64,000 nt of DNA, from contig JABDJK010000059.1 in NCBI GenBank assembly GCA_013002535.1, forward strand, positions 1 through 64,000, written 5' to 3'. The position numbers and the translations under genes were made by a program. The stretch comes from Hyphococcus sp. (lineage in GTDB: Bacteria; Pseudomonadota; Alphaproteobacteria; Caulobacterales; Parvularculaceae). Positions 28,650-37,198 of the stretch are shown piece after piece; position 1 is the first letter of the stretch, and each line of letters begins with the position of its first letter. The notes under the pieces are model-generated. The model saw only the letters and a program-made list of their open reading frames with translations, did no database searches and had not been told where the DNA came from.

Positions 28650-29705
28650 ATGAACAAACTGACAATCATCTTCGCGACCCTATTCCTCGCAGCTCTAGGC
28701 TGGGTTCTCAGCCACTCAATTCCGCTTTCTGGCGCCTTTGCAACTCTTGAACCAAAACTCGTTAAACAATGCCGCAAAGTTGAGATTGCGCCAGGAACCG
28801 AAGACGTCACCATTGATGAGGGCCGCAACGGCGCTTTCGTTTCCGCTGCCGATCGGCGCGCCTGGTATAATGACAACGGCGCGAGCGATGTTAATCCCTC
28901 AAACGGCATCTACTTTCTAAGCTTCGACCAAGACAATTCTGTCCGGAAAGTTTCACCTGAGATGAACGGCTTTCTTCCCCACGGATTATATTTGTGGAAA
29001 GGCGGCGAGCAGGACCGAATGTTTGTCGTCAATCATCCGCCTTCCGGCGAAGAAATTATCGAGATTTTTGACGTCGCCGCGAATGGCGATCTGACGCACG
29101 CAGATAGCATCTCGTTTACAGAAATGCATTCACCGAATGATGTCGTTGGCGTCGGTTCGCGTTCATTCTATGCAACAAATGATCGCGGATTTGAGACCGG
29201 GATCATGGCTACGCTCGAGGCTTACCTGACGCTGCCATTTTCCAGCATTGTCTATTTCGACGGCGAAAACGGCGAAGTCATCAAAGACGGCATGTTCTAC
29301 GCTAATGGAATCAATCAATCAGCAGACGGTTCCGAAATCTATATTGCAGAAATTTTAAAGCGTCGGATCGGCATATTTGATCGCGATATAGAATCAGGCG
29401 CCCTCACCCGATCTAAAACGATCCGTGTAGCAACGGCACCGGATAATATTGAAGTTGCTAATGACGGCGCCCTGTGGACTGCGGGTCATTCAAAAATATT
29501 CGATTTTATCGCCCACGCAAAAGACCCCGCGGCGATCGCGCCGTCCCACGCCATTCGCATTGACCCAGAAACCGGCGCCACGAGCGACGAGTTTATATCC
29601 ATCAGAGGTGAAATTAACGGCTCATCCGTTGCCGCCGCTAATGACACGACACTGTTAGTTGGAGCGGTGTTCGACAGTCACGTGATGATTTGCCCGCGTG
29701 GCTAA
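28650..29705 (+). CDS. Paraoxonase/arylesterase-like beta-propeller protein, membrane-anchored (copy 1)
   Basis: The 351-residue protein starts at ATG 28650 with a single hydrophobic segment (about 5-25). The rest is a six-bladed propeller of the arylesterase/paraoxonase and SMP-30 type: GTEDVTIDEGR, HGLYLWKGG, MHSPNDVVGVG, YATNDRG, FYANGINQSADG and ATAPDNIEVANDG, with Asn and Asp residues placed to bind calcium. The family hydrolyses lactones or aryl esters. A paralogue lies at 37199-38242. It ends 7 bases from the convergent halogenase gene. Codons upstream of 28650 lie opposite the lipoprotein gene and are not coding. Confidence 0.83.
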   Translation: MNKLTIIFATLFLAALGWVLSHSIPLSGAFATLEPKLVKQCRKVEIAPGTEDVTIDEGRNGAFVSAADRRAWYNDNGASDVNPSNGIYFLSFDQDNSVRKVSPEMNGFLPHGLYLWKGGEQDRMFVVNHPPSGEEIIEIFDVAANGDLTHADSISFTEMHSPNDVVGVGSRSFYATNDRGFETGIMATLEAYLTLPFSSIVYFDGENGEVIKDGMFYANGINQSADGSEIYIAEILKRRIGIFDRDIESGALTRSKTIRVATAPDNIEVANDGALWTAGHSKIFDFIAHAKDPAAIAPSHAIRIDPETGATSDEFISIRGEINGSSVAAANDTTLLVGAVFDSHVMICPRG

Positions 29706-29712
29706 GTTCACG

Positions 29713-31365
29713 CTACGCCCACCCGATAGGCTTTGGCCCTATCCGCGGCTCCTGAAATCCGGCGACGTGACGTAAATAGTCTTTATGCGTCGGAAGGCGC
29801 TGCGGAGCCGCTTGCACCCGCTTGCTCACGCGCTGTTGTATCATTGAACGTGGCCGACCGGCGAGGTCTGGAGGGCTCGCCCCACCATCGAATGGAACAT
29901 AATCCATGCCGTACATAATGCATTCGTAACTGTAATGACTCCATAGCTTTGCGGTATCGACGGGCGGTCTGCGATCCTCCAACGAGCTGTTCGCAGCGCT
30001 GAGCGATTGCGCCTGCGCCGGAAAGAACTGATCTTCCAAATCAGCCGAAGACGGATGCTTGTATTGCCAGAAATCAAGCTTTGCTTTGATTCGATCTGTG
30101 ATACGTTCCGGTTTTTGAACTTCGCGCCAGAATTCGGTATCCTCGCGTTTAGTCAGGCAATAATGCAAATTGATAAAGTCAAGAATTTCGTAATATCGGT
30201 TCTGCAAAATGCGATTGTATCGAAACGCTAGTTTATCCATATGTTCATCACTATACGGAAAGTGTTCCGCGAGCATCACGGCGCCCAATTCGCTCAAATA
30301 TAATCCTGTTGATTCTAGCGGTTCTATAAATCCGCCGGCCAAGCCGATAGCGATGCAATTGCCTTCCCAATGTTTGCGCCGCCAGCCAACGCGAAAATCG
30401 ACAATGCGCGTTTCGCAATTGTCGGCGTGGGCGCCTTCATATGCGCGCAGCTCGCGCTCCGCACTTTCGTCGCTGATGAATTCGCTTGAATGCACATACC
30501 CGATGGCCCGGCGCGATTGCAGCGGAATATCCCATATCCAGCCCGCCGACAGCGCCGTCGACGTCGTATAGGATCGCATTTCGCCAGGATAAGCGACATC
30601 ATAAGGGATAGGCATAACTGTCGCTCGGTCGCAGAGCAGAAACTGCGATTGGTCCAGATAGTCGACATTAAGTTTCTTCGCCATCAGGATCGAGGCAAAA
30701 CCTGTGCAATCAATGAAGATGTCCGCTTTCAGCCGTTTATCGTTATCGATAGCGAGGGCGCTAATTCGTTTGTCGTCCTTCATTTCAACATCCGTAACGT
30801 TAGCGCGTAAGTGTTTGACTCCGCGAACGACGGAAAAATCTCTCAGATAGTCCGCGAACAATTCTGCGTTCATGTGAAACGCGTAATGCAATGGGGCGCC
30901 AAAATTCCAGGGATCAAGCATTTTCGGCGCCAGTCCCATTTCGCAAAGCGCCGGCTGAGCAGAAACCGTTTCCATATACGGTATTGTGCGATCCGACAGC
31001 GCCCAGTCATATCCCGAGCGATCAATTGGTCCAAACGGCGCGCGTGTGAACGGATGATAATAAGATGATCCGTTATTTCCCACCCAATTGCGATATTTGA
31101 TCGCCTGCTTATATGTTGCATCGGTCGCCCGAACAAATTCGGCCTCATCGATCCCAGCGACTTCCAACACGTGTAAAATAGACGGAATCGTTGCTTCCCC
31201 CACGGAAATGCGCGGCACATCCAGTGACTCAACTAGCGTGATATCGATGTTGGGTTGGCGGCCCTGGTCATTCAAAGCACCGTTCAGATACGCTGCGGCA
31301 ATCCAGCCCGACGACCCCCCCCCGACAATGACAACGGATCGTTTATTTGTATCGTTCATGCTCAT
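29713..31365 (-). CDS. Flavin-dependent tryptophan halogenase family protein
   Basis: The 550-residue protein belongs to the tryptophan 7-halogenase (PrnA-like) family, which uses FADH2, O2 and chloride or bromide to halogenate activated rings. FAD-binding VVIVGGGSSGWIAAAYL opens the protein; the catalytic-type lysine is in TYKQAIKYRNW near residue 90; the halogenase-specific motif GWIWDIP (WxWxIP) is near 275; GLAGGFIEPLESTGLYL follows. All key marks are present, so the enzyme may be active. There is no adjacent flavin reductase or biosynthetic cluster. In related bacteria such genes often accompany TonB-dependent receptor loci; none is here. Confidence 0.9.
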   Translation of the reverse strand: MSMNDTNKRSVVIVGGGSSGWIAAAYLNGALNDQGRQPNIDITLVESLDVPRISVGEATIPSILHVLEVAGIDEAEFVRATDATYKQAIKYRNWVGNNGSSYYHPFTRAPFGPIDRSGYDWALSDRTIPYMETVSAQPALCEMGLAPKMLDPWNFGAPLHYAFHMNAELFADYLRDFSVVRGVKHLRANVTDVEMKDDKRISALAIDNDKRLKADIFIDCTGFASILMAKKLNVDYLDQSQFLLCDRATVMPIPYDVAYPGEMRSYTTSTALSAGWIWDIPLQSRRAIGYVHSSEFISDESAERELRAYEGAHADNCETRIVDFRVGWRRKHWEGNCIAIGLAGGFIEPLESTGLYLSELGAVMLAEHFPYSDEHMDKLAFRYNRILQNRYYEILDFINLHYCLTKREDTEFWREVQKPERITDRIKAKLDFWQYKHPSSADLEDQFFPAQAQSLSAANSSLEDRRPPVDTAKLWSHYSYECIMYGMDYVPFDGGASPPDLAGRPRSMIQQRVSKRVQAAPQRLPTHKDYLRHVAGFQEPRIGPKPIGWA

Positions 31366-31427
31366 GTGCGCTCACTTGTGTTCAGTATAACGTTTTATAA
31401 CCATTTGTTCTTAAATATAAATTATCG

Positions 31428-31869
31428 TCAACAATCGCGCATCTCACGCAGAACATGGGCACTGACGTGTACGGTCTGGGTCGCGATCCGAATTTCCGCC
31501 AAAAAACTAAAGATGCCAACAATCATTGCCGCCATGGCAATTATATACAGCGTTGCAATTAAACCGGACGCATCCCAGCGGGCGAAATCGCTGACAAATA
31601 ATATCGCCACCAGCACCGCAGTGATCAGCGCTGGTGCCGAACAAAAATTGATCGACCAGTGATTATATGTCATGCGCTTTTCCAGCGCAGACAATTCTGA
31701 ACGACAAAGATTTTTCTTTCCCGGATCTTCGATCGCATCAAAAGATTGCTCCTGATGCCTCGCGCGATCGACAACGCACATTCAAGAAAGATGCAATTGC
31801 GACTAGAAGAAATACCGGCGCGAGCGGCAATTGAATGACTTTCGCAACATTTTCCGCGCTGGTAATCAT
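31428..31869 (-). pseudogene. DUF2721 family membrane protein, frameshifted
   Basis: Two reading frames together make one DUF2721 protein. The N-terminal part starts at ATG 31869 and reads MITSAENVAKVIQLPLAPVF then a hydrophobic run ending FLNV; this frame then diverges and stops at 31738. The C-terminal part is in the next frame (open from 31781): VVDRARHQE, SELSALEKRM, two membrane segments and ATQTVHV. Family members carry about six to seven residues of the type LTxRLAR between LNV and VDRAR; these appear lost near 31780, with the frame changed. A deletion of about 20 bases would explain both. Probably not functional. Confidence 0.72.
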
Positions 31870-31877
31870 TTCCCCGA

Positions 31878-33803
31878 TCAGCCTTCAAAAATCGCATCAA
31901 TTCGGCGCTGGGCAATCGGGTGATAGCCGGGCCGCGCGCGATCGTAAACGCTTCGTCCCCACTCGGCCCGACCATTTTCAACGAGCGCCTGATAGAGCCG
32001 ATAGATGAACTTACCGCGGCCAACCCGCAACAGAAATTCCTCCAGCGGCTGGAACGCGGGTTCATAGCCGCCTGTGATCGCCTTCATGTACCATGCATAC
32101 GCAATCTCGGCGTTCGAGCTGTTCGATAGACCGAACGTCTCATCAAGGTCATCATACTGTTCTGTAAACATCTCATCAGGCAGCGAATTGAGGAAATGAA
32201 GCCATTCATGGGTTGTCCAAGCCGACGTTTCGAGGCCATCGGCGTCGATCTCGCCGCCAAGCCATAGCCGCTGTTGTGCCGACACGTTATCGAATGCGTC
32301 GCTCACCGGCGCTTCTATAGTGTCCGGCAGACCGGGCTCGTAAACCCAGGCGCGGATTTCTGCCTCCGTTACGGCATTCGGGTTATCCGTCCAAAGATTA
32401 TCCTCAAAATAGGCCAGGAACTCCTCCGTGGTGATCGACTTGAACGCATAAGCGTCAAAATATCCGCGTAAAAACGGATCAAACTTCTCGCGGCCGAAGC
32501 GCTCCTCCAGAAACTTCAAAAAGAACATGCCGCCCGCATAAGATACTTGCGTAAAGGCGTCATCGGGATGGGCCAAATCCTCCGGCATTTTCAACGAGGT
32601 CAGCTCCGGGCGATCAGCGTCATCCACGTCTTGCTTCAATTTTTCGAGGTCCAGCGCGCGCTCCATGACAGCGCGTTCGTTGCCATAGAGTTTTTCCATG
32701 ACGCGGTTTTCGACATAGGACGTGAAGCCTTCATTGAGCCACGCATCCTGCCACGTCGCATTCGTGACAAGATTCCCGGACCAGGAATGCGCTAATTCAT
32801 GAGCGACGACATTGGTAAGGCTTTTGTCGCCAGCGACAAGCGTCGGAGTCAAAAATGACAATCGCGGGTTCTCCATACCGCCAAACGGAAAGCTCGGCGG
32901 CAACACGATCATGTCATAGCGCCCCCAAAGATAGGGACCGTAAAGCTCATCAATCGCTTCTTTCATTAGCGGCGTGTCTTCAAATTCTTTCGCCGACGCA
33001 TCGAGAATGTAATCTTCCGCGTAAACGCCGATGTGTTCATTGATCGCCTTGAAACCGAAATCGCCAGCCGCTATCGCCAGTAAATAAGCGGGGATCGGTT
33101 GCGGCATGTCGAAACTATATTCGCCGTCGCGAGTTCCATCAGGGTCTTGCGACGCGCTCATCACCACAATGATTTCTGGCGGCGTATTAACCCGCGCCGT
33201 ATAAGTCATCCGCACAGCCGGCGTATCCTGCAGCGGCGCCATGGTCCGCGCAAACAGCGGCTGGAATTGCGTAAACAGAAATGGATATTCTTTCCCGGCC
33301 GTCTGCTCGGGCGAGAGCCATTGAACGCCCTCAGCAGTGGGGCTTGTTCGGTACGTCACGCGAACACTGTCGGCCTGATCCGGCAGGTCGATTTCAAGGC
33401 TGGCGCCAGTTACCGGATCATCCTGTCCGAGCCGGTAAGCCGCGCTGATATAATCGCCATTGTCGCGCGCCTCGACCGAGATGATGTCGAGATCGTTTGT
33501 ATCAAGAACAACCTTGATGGCGTTTGTGTTCAGGTATTCCAACGACAGCGTTGCCACACCGTCAATTACCTTCTCGTCAAAGTTCAGTGTCAGCTCAAGG
33601 TCAACATGGGTGACACGAACGTCCTGATAATTCGCATAAGTGAATTCATCGCGCGGAGTTTCGGCGGGTGCGCTGAAGACGGCTTCGTGCTCAACGCCTG
33701 CAACCTCGAGTTCGTCGGGCGCATTGCTCCCCTCTTTCTTGCCGCATCCGGCGGCGGCGATAGTCAAAGCAAAAATACTTGCGGTGAGAATTCGTCTGCG
33801 CAT
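31878..33803 (-). CDS. M1 family zinc aminopeptidase, lipoprotein
   Basis: The 641-residue protein is an M1 aminopeptidase of the short (leukotriene-A4-hydrolase-like) kind. It has a lipoprotein leader ending TIAAAGC, an N-terminal beta domain with FLFTQFQPLFAR near 165, the exopeptidase motif FGGMEN near 300, and zinc site HELAH followed after 18 residues by NEGF (near 335-357); a catalytic Tyr sits in VSYAGGMFF. A C-terminal helical domain ends the protein. The start ATG 33803 is preferred over TTG 33806 because an AGGAG site precedes it at good spacing. It probably digests peptides on the outer side of a membrane. Confidence 0.93.
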   Translation of the reverse strand: MRRRILTASIFALTIAAAGCGKKEGSNAPDELEVAGVEHEAVFSAPAETPRDEFTYANYQDVRVTHVDLELTLNFDEKVIDGVATLSLEYLNTNAIKVVLDTNDLDIISVEARDNGDYISAAYRLGQDDPVTGASLEIDLPDQADSVRVTYRTSPTAEGVQWLSPEQTAGKEYPFLFTQFQPLFARTMAPLQDTPAVRMTYTARVNTPPEIIVVMSASQDPDGTRDGEYSFDMPQPIPAYLLAIAAGDFGFKAINEHIGVYAEDYILDASAKEFEDTPLMKEAIDELYGPYLWGRYDMIVLPPSFPFGGMENPRLSFLTPTLVAGDKSLTNVVAHELAHSWSGNLVTNATWQDAWLNEGFTSYVENRVMEKLYGNERAVMERALDLEKLKQDVDDADRPELTSLKMPEDLAHPDDAFTQVSYAGGMFFLKFLEERFGREKFDPFLRGYFDAYAFKSITTEEFLAYFEDNLWTDNPNAVTEAEIRAWVYEPGLPDTIEAPVSDAFDNVSAQQRLWLGGEIDADGLETSAWTTHEWLHFLNSLPDEMFTEQYDDLDETFGLSNSSNAEIAYAWYMKAITGGYEPAFQPLEEFLLRVGRGKFIYRLYQALVENGRAEWGRSVYDRARPGYHPIAQRRIDAIFEG

Positions 33804-34076
33804 CAAAAACTCCTGAGCGATGAAAAACGCGGTCGACCGTAGGCGGCGCCACAGCGCGCGGCAAGACGCGCCAGAACTGCGACCAATGTAACACCCGAAG
33901 GAACCGGTCCAACCGTTACCGCGCCTTGCCTTCCGGCGAATCTGGTCAGGTTTTCCGTGGCTGAGTTGCGGAGATACTGGGGTTGTGGTTGGCTCATTTC
34001 ACGGCTCGGATTAACGTCGTTAGAGTCTCTTAATTGTGGTCTGTTGCCGGTTCTCTATATTCGATCCACTCGCCTT

Positions 34077-34092
34077 CCCGGCGAAAGCCGGG
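34077..34092. repeat. REP-like palindromic hairpin
   Basis: CCCGGC-GAAA-GCCGGG is a perfect 6-bp stem with a GNRA-type tetraloop, followed by GATCT. It matches the head of a repetitive extragenic palindrome and is the companion of the element at 34468. Confidence 0.55.
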
Positions 34093-34467
34093 ATCTATCT
34101 CACAATGCCGAATGACCTCTTGAAGGATCATATGTTGGGCCCCGGCCCGGCCGCAAATGCGGCCAAGTAAATTAACAGCGCGCCTTCGCGCGCGGGCGTC
34201 GGGAATCACGTGGGACCTTCGATATCTAAAATTTTCATCTCGCCTTTTAAACGGCGCCCTGAACCCATTAGGATAACTATCTACCAATCCGTTCCGCGCG
34301 AATTCGGTATGGGACCCGAATTCCCGAAAACAAACGAGATTCACGATGCTGAGATTCGCCCCGTGAGCGAGCAACGCAACCGACATTCGCTCGCGGATTG
34401 AAAAGTGTAACGTGCGACGTAACATCTCACGGAATATTTTGAAGAATGTAATTCATTTTCTATAGAA

Positions 34468-34483
34468 CCCGGCCTACGCCGGG
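34468..34483. repeat. REP-like palindromic hairpin
   Basis: CCCGGC-CTAC-GCCGGG followed by ATGAGCGGA has the same stem as the hairpin 390 bases upstream with a different loop, as seen in bacterial REP families that end in GGGATGAC-like tails. Confidence 0.55.
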
Positions 34484-34537
34484 ATGAGCGGATGTCAGTC
34501 AGTTCAATCGAACTGGTTAATTTAACCGAATATCGCG

Positions 34538-35782
34538 CTAATCGAAAATCGCTGCTACCGCCTCGGCATCGCCGGCGCCGACGACGGATATCGACAGCCC
34601 GCCTGAAAGGGCGCGGGCAGCACAACGCTTCACATCGTCGGCCGATACAGCATCGAGGCGCGAGGAAAGCTCCGCAATCGGAATAACGCGGTCGTGGACA
34701 AAGAGCTGACCCGCTCCCGCTTCAATCCGAGACGATGGGTTTTCAAGGCTCATCATCAAAGACGAGCGCAACATGGCTCGGGCGCGATCAACCTCCGTCC
34801 GACCAACATCGCTCGCCATCGCCTCAATCTCGTCGCGGATCAAACCCGCCGCCGTCACGATTTGCCCGTGATCGGCGCCAACATAGGCCCCTGTCAGGCC
34901 GCATTCTTCGTACCCGTCGGCGAAGGCATAAACCGAATAGGCGAGCCCCCGCTCCTCTCTTATTTTCTGGAACAACCGAGAGGACATGCCGCCCCCCAGA
35001 ACATCGGCAAAGACGCGCGTTGCAAAGAAATCTTCGTCTCGCACCGATACGCCCGGCAGCGCAATAGCAAGATGAGTTTGCTCAATATCGCGCACGTCAT
35101 GTGAAACGCCCCCGGCGAATTCCGCCGCTGAGATTGGCTCCGCCGCCTCGCGCGCTTTCATATCGCCAAATGCATCACCCGCTCGTCGCACGAAATCCTC
35201 TATATCAACGTTGCCCGCGACCGCGACGACCATATTCTCCGGATGATACCACCGGCTCATGAACTCACGCAACGAGCTCGGTGTTTGCGCCCGCACACTA
35301 TCCGGCGTTCCAAGAATCGGTCGCGCCAATGGATGTTTATTCCAGGAAGCGGCCTGCAACATTTCAAATACGACGTCGTCGGGCGTGTCGGCAGCCTCGC
35401 CGATTTCCTGAACTACCACTTCTTTTTCTTTTTCGAGCTCTTCGTTAGCGATCGTTGGGCAGAGCAAAATGTCCGAAAGGATATCAAGCCCAAGGACGAT
35501 ATCGTCCTTCAAGAGCCGCACGTAATATCCCGTGCGCTGATGGCTGGTGGCGGCATTGAGATAGCCGCCAACGCCTTCAATTTCTTCGGCGATGTCGCGA
35601 GCCGATCGCGTAGTGGTGCCTTTAAACGCCATGTGTTCGAGTAAGTGCGCAATGCCGTGTTCGGCCTCCTGCTCGTTAACGGACCCCGCATGCGACCAAA
35701 CACCGAGCGCGACGGTCTCAAGGCTCGGCATTGGATCAACAAAAACCCGTAAGCTATTCTTTAGCGTATGAACTTCGCTCAT
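34538..35782 (-). CDS. M16 family zinc peptidase (processing-peptidase-like)
   Basis: The 414-residue protein is a pitrilysin-family (M16B) peptidase like mitochondrial processing peptidase beta. The inverted zinc motif HLLEH is at residues 46-50, with the downstream zinc Glu in KEVVVQEIGEA near 120, and the family stretch FQKIREERGLAYSVYAF near 265. No signal peptide is visible, so it is probably cytoplasmic. It starts 3 bases after the thrC stop; thrC followed by an M16 peptidase gene is a frequent order in Alphaproteobacteria. Peptide turnover or protein maturation is likely. Confidence 0.93.
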   Translation of the reverse strand: MSEVHTLKNSLRVFVDPMPSLETVALGVWSHAGSVNEQEAEHGIAHLLEHMAFKGTTTRSARDIAEEIEGVGGYLNAATSHQRTGYYVRLLKDDIVLGLDILSDILLCPTIANEELEKEKEVVVQEIGEAADTPDDVVFEMLQAASWNKHPLARPILGTPDSVRAQTPSSLREFMSRWYHPENMVVAVAGNVDIEDFVRRAGDAFGDMKAREAAEPISAAEFAGGVSHDVRDIEQTHLAIALPGVSVRDEDFFATRVFADVLGGGMSSRLFQKIREERGLAYSVYAFADGYEECGLTGAYVGADHGQIVTAAGLIRDEIEAMASDVGRTEVDRARAMLRSSLMMSLENPSSRIEAGAGQLFVHDRVIPIAELSSRLDAVSADDVKRCAARALSGGLSISVVGAGDAEAVAAIFD

Positions 35783-35785
35783 TCT

Positions 35786-37186
35786 CTATGGTTTCCTTGC
35801 GGCGAAATCGCCCACCATCTGCTTGATTACGTCCGTGTCTGCGGGCGCCGTCTTCATATGTTCTTTGGATGACATCAAATCGATATGGGCCGTCGGTAAT
35901 TTTGGACGAACGCCGCAGGCCGCTGTCACGGCGTCAGGGAATTTTGCCGGATGTGCCGTCGAGAGTGTGATCACTTTCCCTGTAAGATGCCCAGCCCCGC
36001 GCAACGCCCTCGCCGCCGAGCGAGCAACCGCCGTATGCGGATCGATCAGCGCACCGGTCTCGCGCTGATGGCGAATAATTTCATCGCGGGTTTCATCTTC
36101 GCTAGTCGTCGCCGAAATGAAATCCGCGGCAATCCTTGCGCGCTGTTCATCGGACAGGCGCAATGCGCGCGTCTTGGCGAGATCGTTCATGAGCGCCCGC
36201 AACCGTTCCGAATCACGATCAACGACATCGAACAATAGGCGCTCGAAGTTACTGGCGACTTCGATATCCATGGACGGAGAGATTGTTGGTTTAACGCCGC
36301 GGGGTGAATAATCACCCTCGGCTAACGCACGGTGCAAAATATCGTTAGCATTTACCGCGACGACTAATCGGTTGATGTTAAGCCCCATGCACCTTGCAAC
36401 ATAGCCCGCGTAAATGTCGCCGAAATTGCCGGTCGGGGCGACGTAGTTCACCGGCCCACCGCCGACCGCGGCGCTCGCAGTGAAATAGTAGACCGTCTGT
36501 GCTGCGATACGCGCCCAGTTGATTGAATTGACGCCGCCGAGATCAACGGCTCTTGCAAACGCTTCATCGGCGAACAGCTGTTTCACGATTGCCTGGCAAT
36601 CGTCGAAGGAGCCCTCGACCGCGATGTTCATTACGTTTGGCGCATCTACGCTGGTCATCATTAGGCGCTGAACCTCAGACACCCTGCCCCTGGGATGAAG
36701 GACAACAATGTTAACGTTAGCGCATGCTTTCAGCGCGTCGATAGCAGCGGCGCCGGTATCGCCGGACGTCGCTGCGAGAATTGTCAGGCGTTGGTCATCG
36801 CGCCCAAGGACATCATCGAACATAGCGCCAAGGAGCTGCATAGCGAAATCCTTGAACGCTAGCGTCGGCCCGTGAAAGAGCTCCAGGATCCAGTCCTCGT
36901 CGCCGACCTTCGTCAGCGGCGCCGTCTCCGGCGCATCGAACCTGCCGTAGACATCGCGCGCCATCTTTTCGAGCTTTGCGCGATCGAACGCCGCGCCTGT
37001 AAATTTGGAAATGACTAAAGCCGCCGTCCGCCAATAGGGCGCATCGGCGATCGCTGCGAAGTCTTCATCCGTCAGGCGCGGCGTCTCAGCCGGCACATAA
37101 AGCCCGCCATCGGGTGCAAGCCCGGCGAGGAGCGCGCCCTCGAAATCGACTGGTTGCGCCAGTCCTCGTGTCGAAATGTATTTCAT
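35786..37186 (-). CDS. thrC: Threonine synthase
   Basis: ThrC converts O-phospho-L-homoserine to threonine with PLP. The 466-residue length and the long N-terminal domain fit the bacterial/yeast-like class. The PLP-binding lysine is Lys112 in FHGPTLAFKDFAMQL; AATSGDTGAAAIDAL near 140 and NSINWARIAAQTVYY near 215 are standard. The paraoxonase-like gene ends upstream (start region 12 bases away) on the same strand, and the M16 peptidase follows. No threonine leader peptide or attenuator is obvious upstream. Confidence 0.95.
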   Translation of the reverse strand: MKYISTRGLAQPVDFEGALLAGLAPDGGLYVPAETPRLTDEDFAAIADAPYWRTAALVISKFTGAAFDRAKLEKMARDVYGRFDAPETAPLTKVGDEDWILELFHGPTLAFKDFAMQLLGAMFDDVLGRDDQRLTILAATSGDTGAAAIDALKACANVNIVVLHPRGRVSEVQRLMMTSVDAPNVMNIAVEGSFDDCQAIVKQLFADEAFARAVDLGGVNSINWARIAAQTVYYFTASAAVGGGPVNYVAPTGNFGDIYAGYVARCMGLNINRLVVAVNANDILHRALAEGDYSPRGVKPTISPSMDIEVASNFERLLFDVVDRDSERLRALMNDLAKTRALRLSDEQRARIAADFISATTSEDETRDEIIRHQRETGALIDPHTAVARSAARALRGAGHLTGKVITLSTAHPAKFPDAVTAACGVRPKLPTAHIDLMSSKEHMKTAPADTDVIKQMVGDFAARKP

Positions 37187-37198
37187 ATGAAAAACGAC

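Larger units (their letters stand above)
33807..34537. other. 731-base gene-poor gap with REP-like hairpins
   Basis: No convincing gene is seen. A 64-codon minus-strand frame (33803-33997) and a 131-codon minus-strand frame (34030-34425) are open but lack family likeness and clear ribosome sites. The gap holds two REP-like hairpins (34077-34092 and 34468-34483) and probably the promoter of the M1 aminopeptidase at its left end. The remainder may be decayed sequence. Confidence 0.5.

Noticed and set aside
31670-32065. 131-codon minus-strand frame near the DUF2721 remnant
   Set aside because: It spans the end of the M1 gene in another frame, and the DUF2721 reading explains the conserved parts better.
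33099-33842. 247-codon plus-strand frame inside the M1 aminopeptidase gene
   Set aside because: It is an antisense shadow of a gene with clear family motifs; no ribosome site or family likeness.
33803-33997. 64-codon minus-strand frame beginning MSQPQPQYLRN
   Set aside because: Codon use is plausible, but there is no family likeness or ribosome site, and it overlaps the start of the M1 gene and its promoter.
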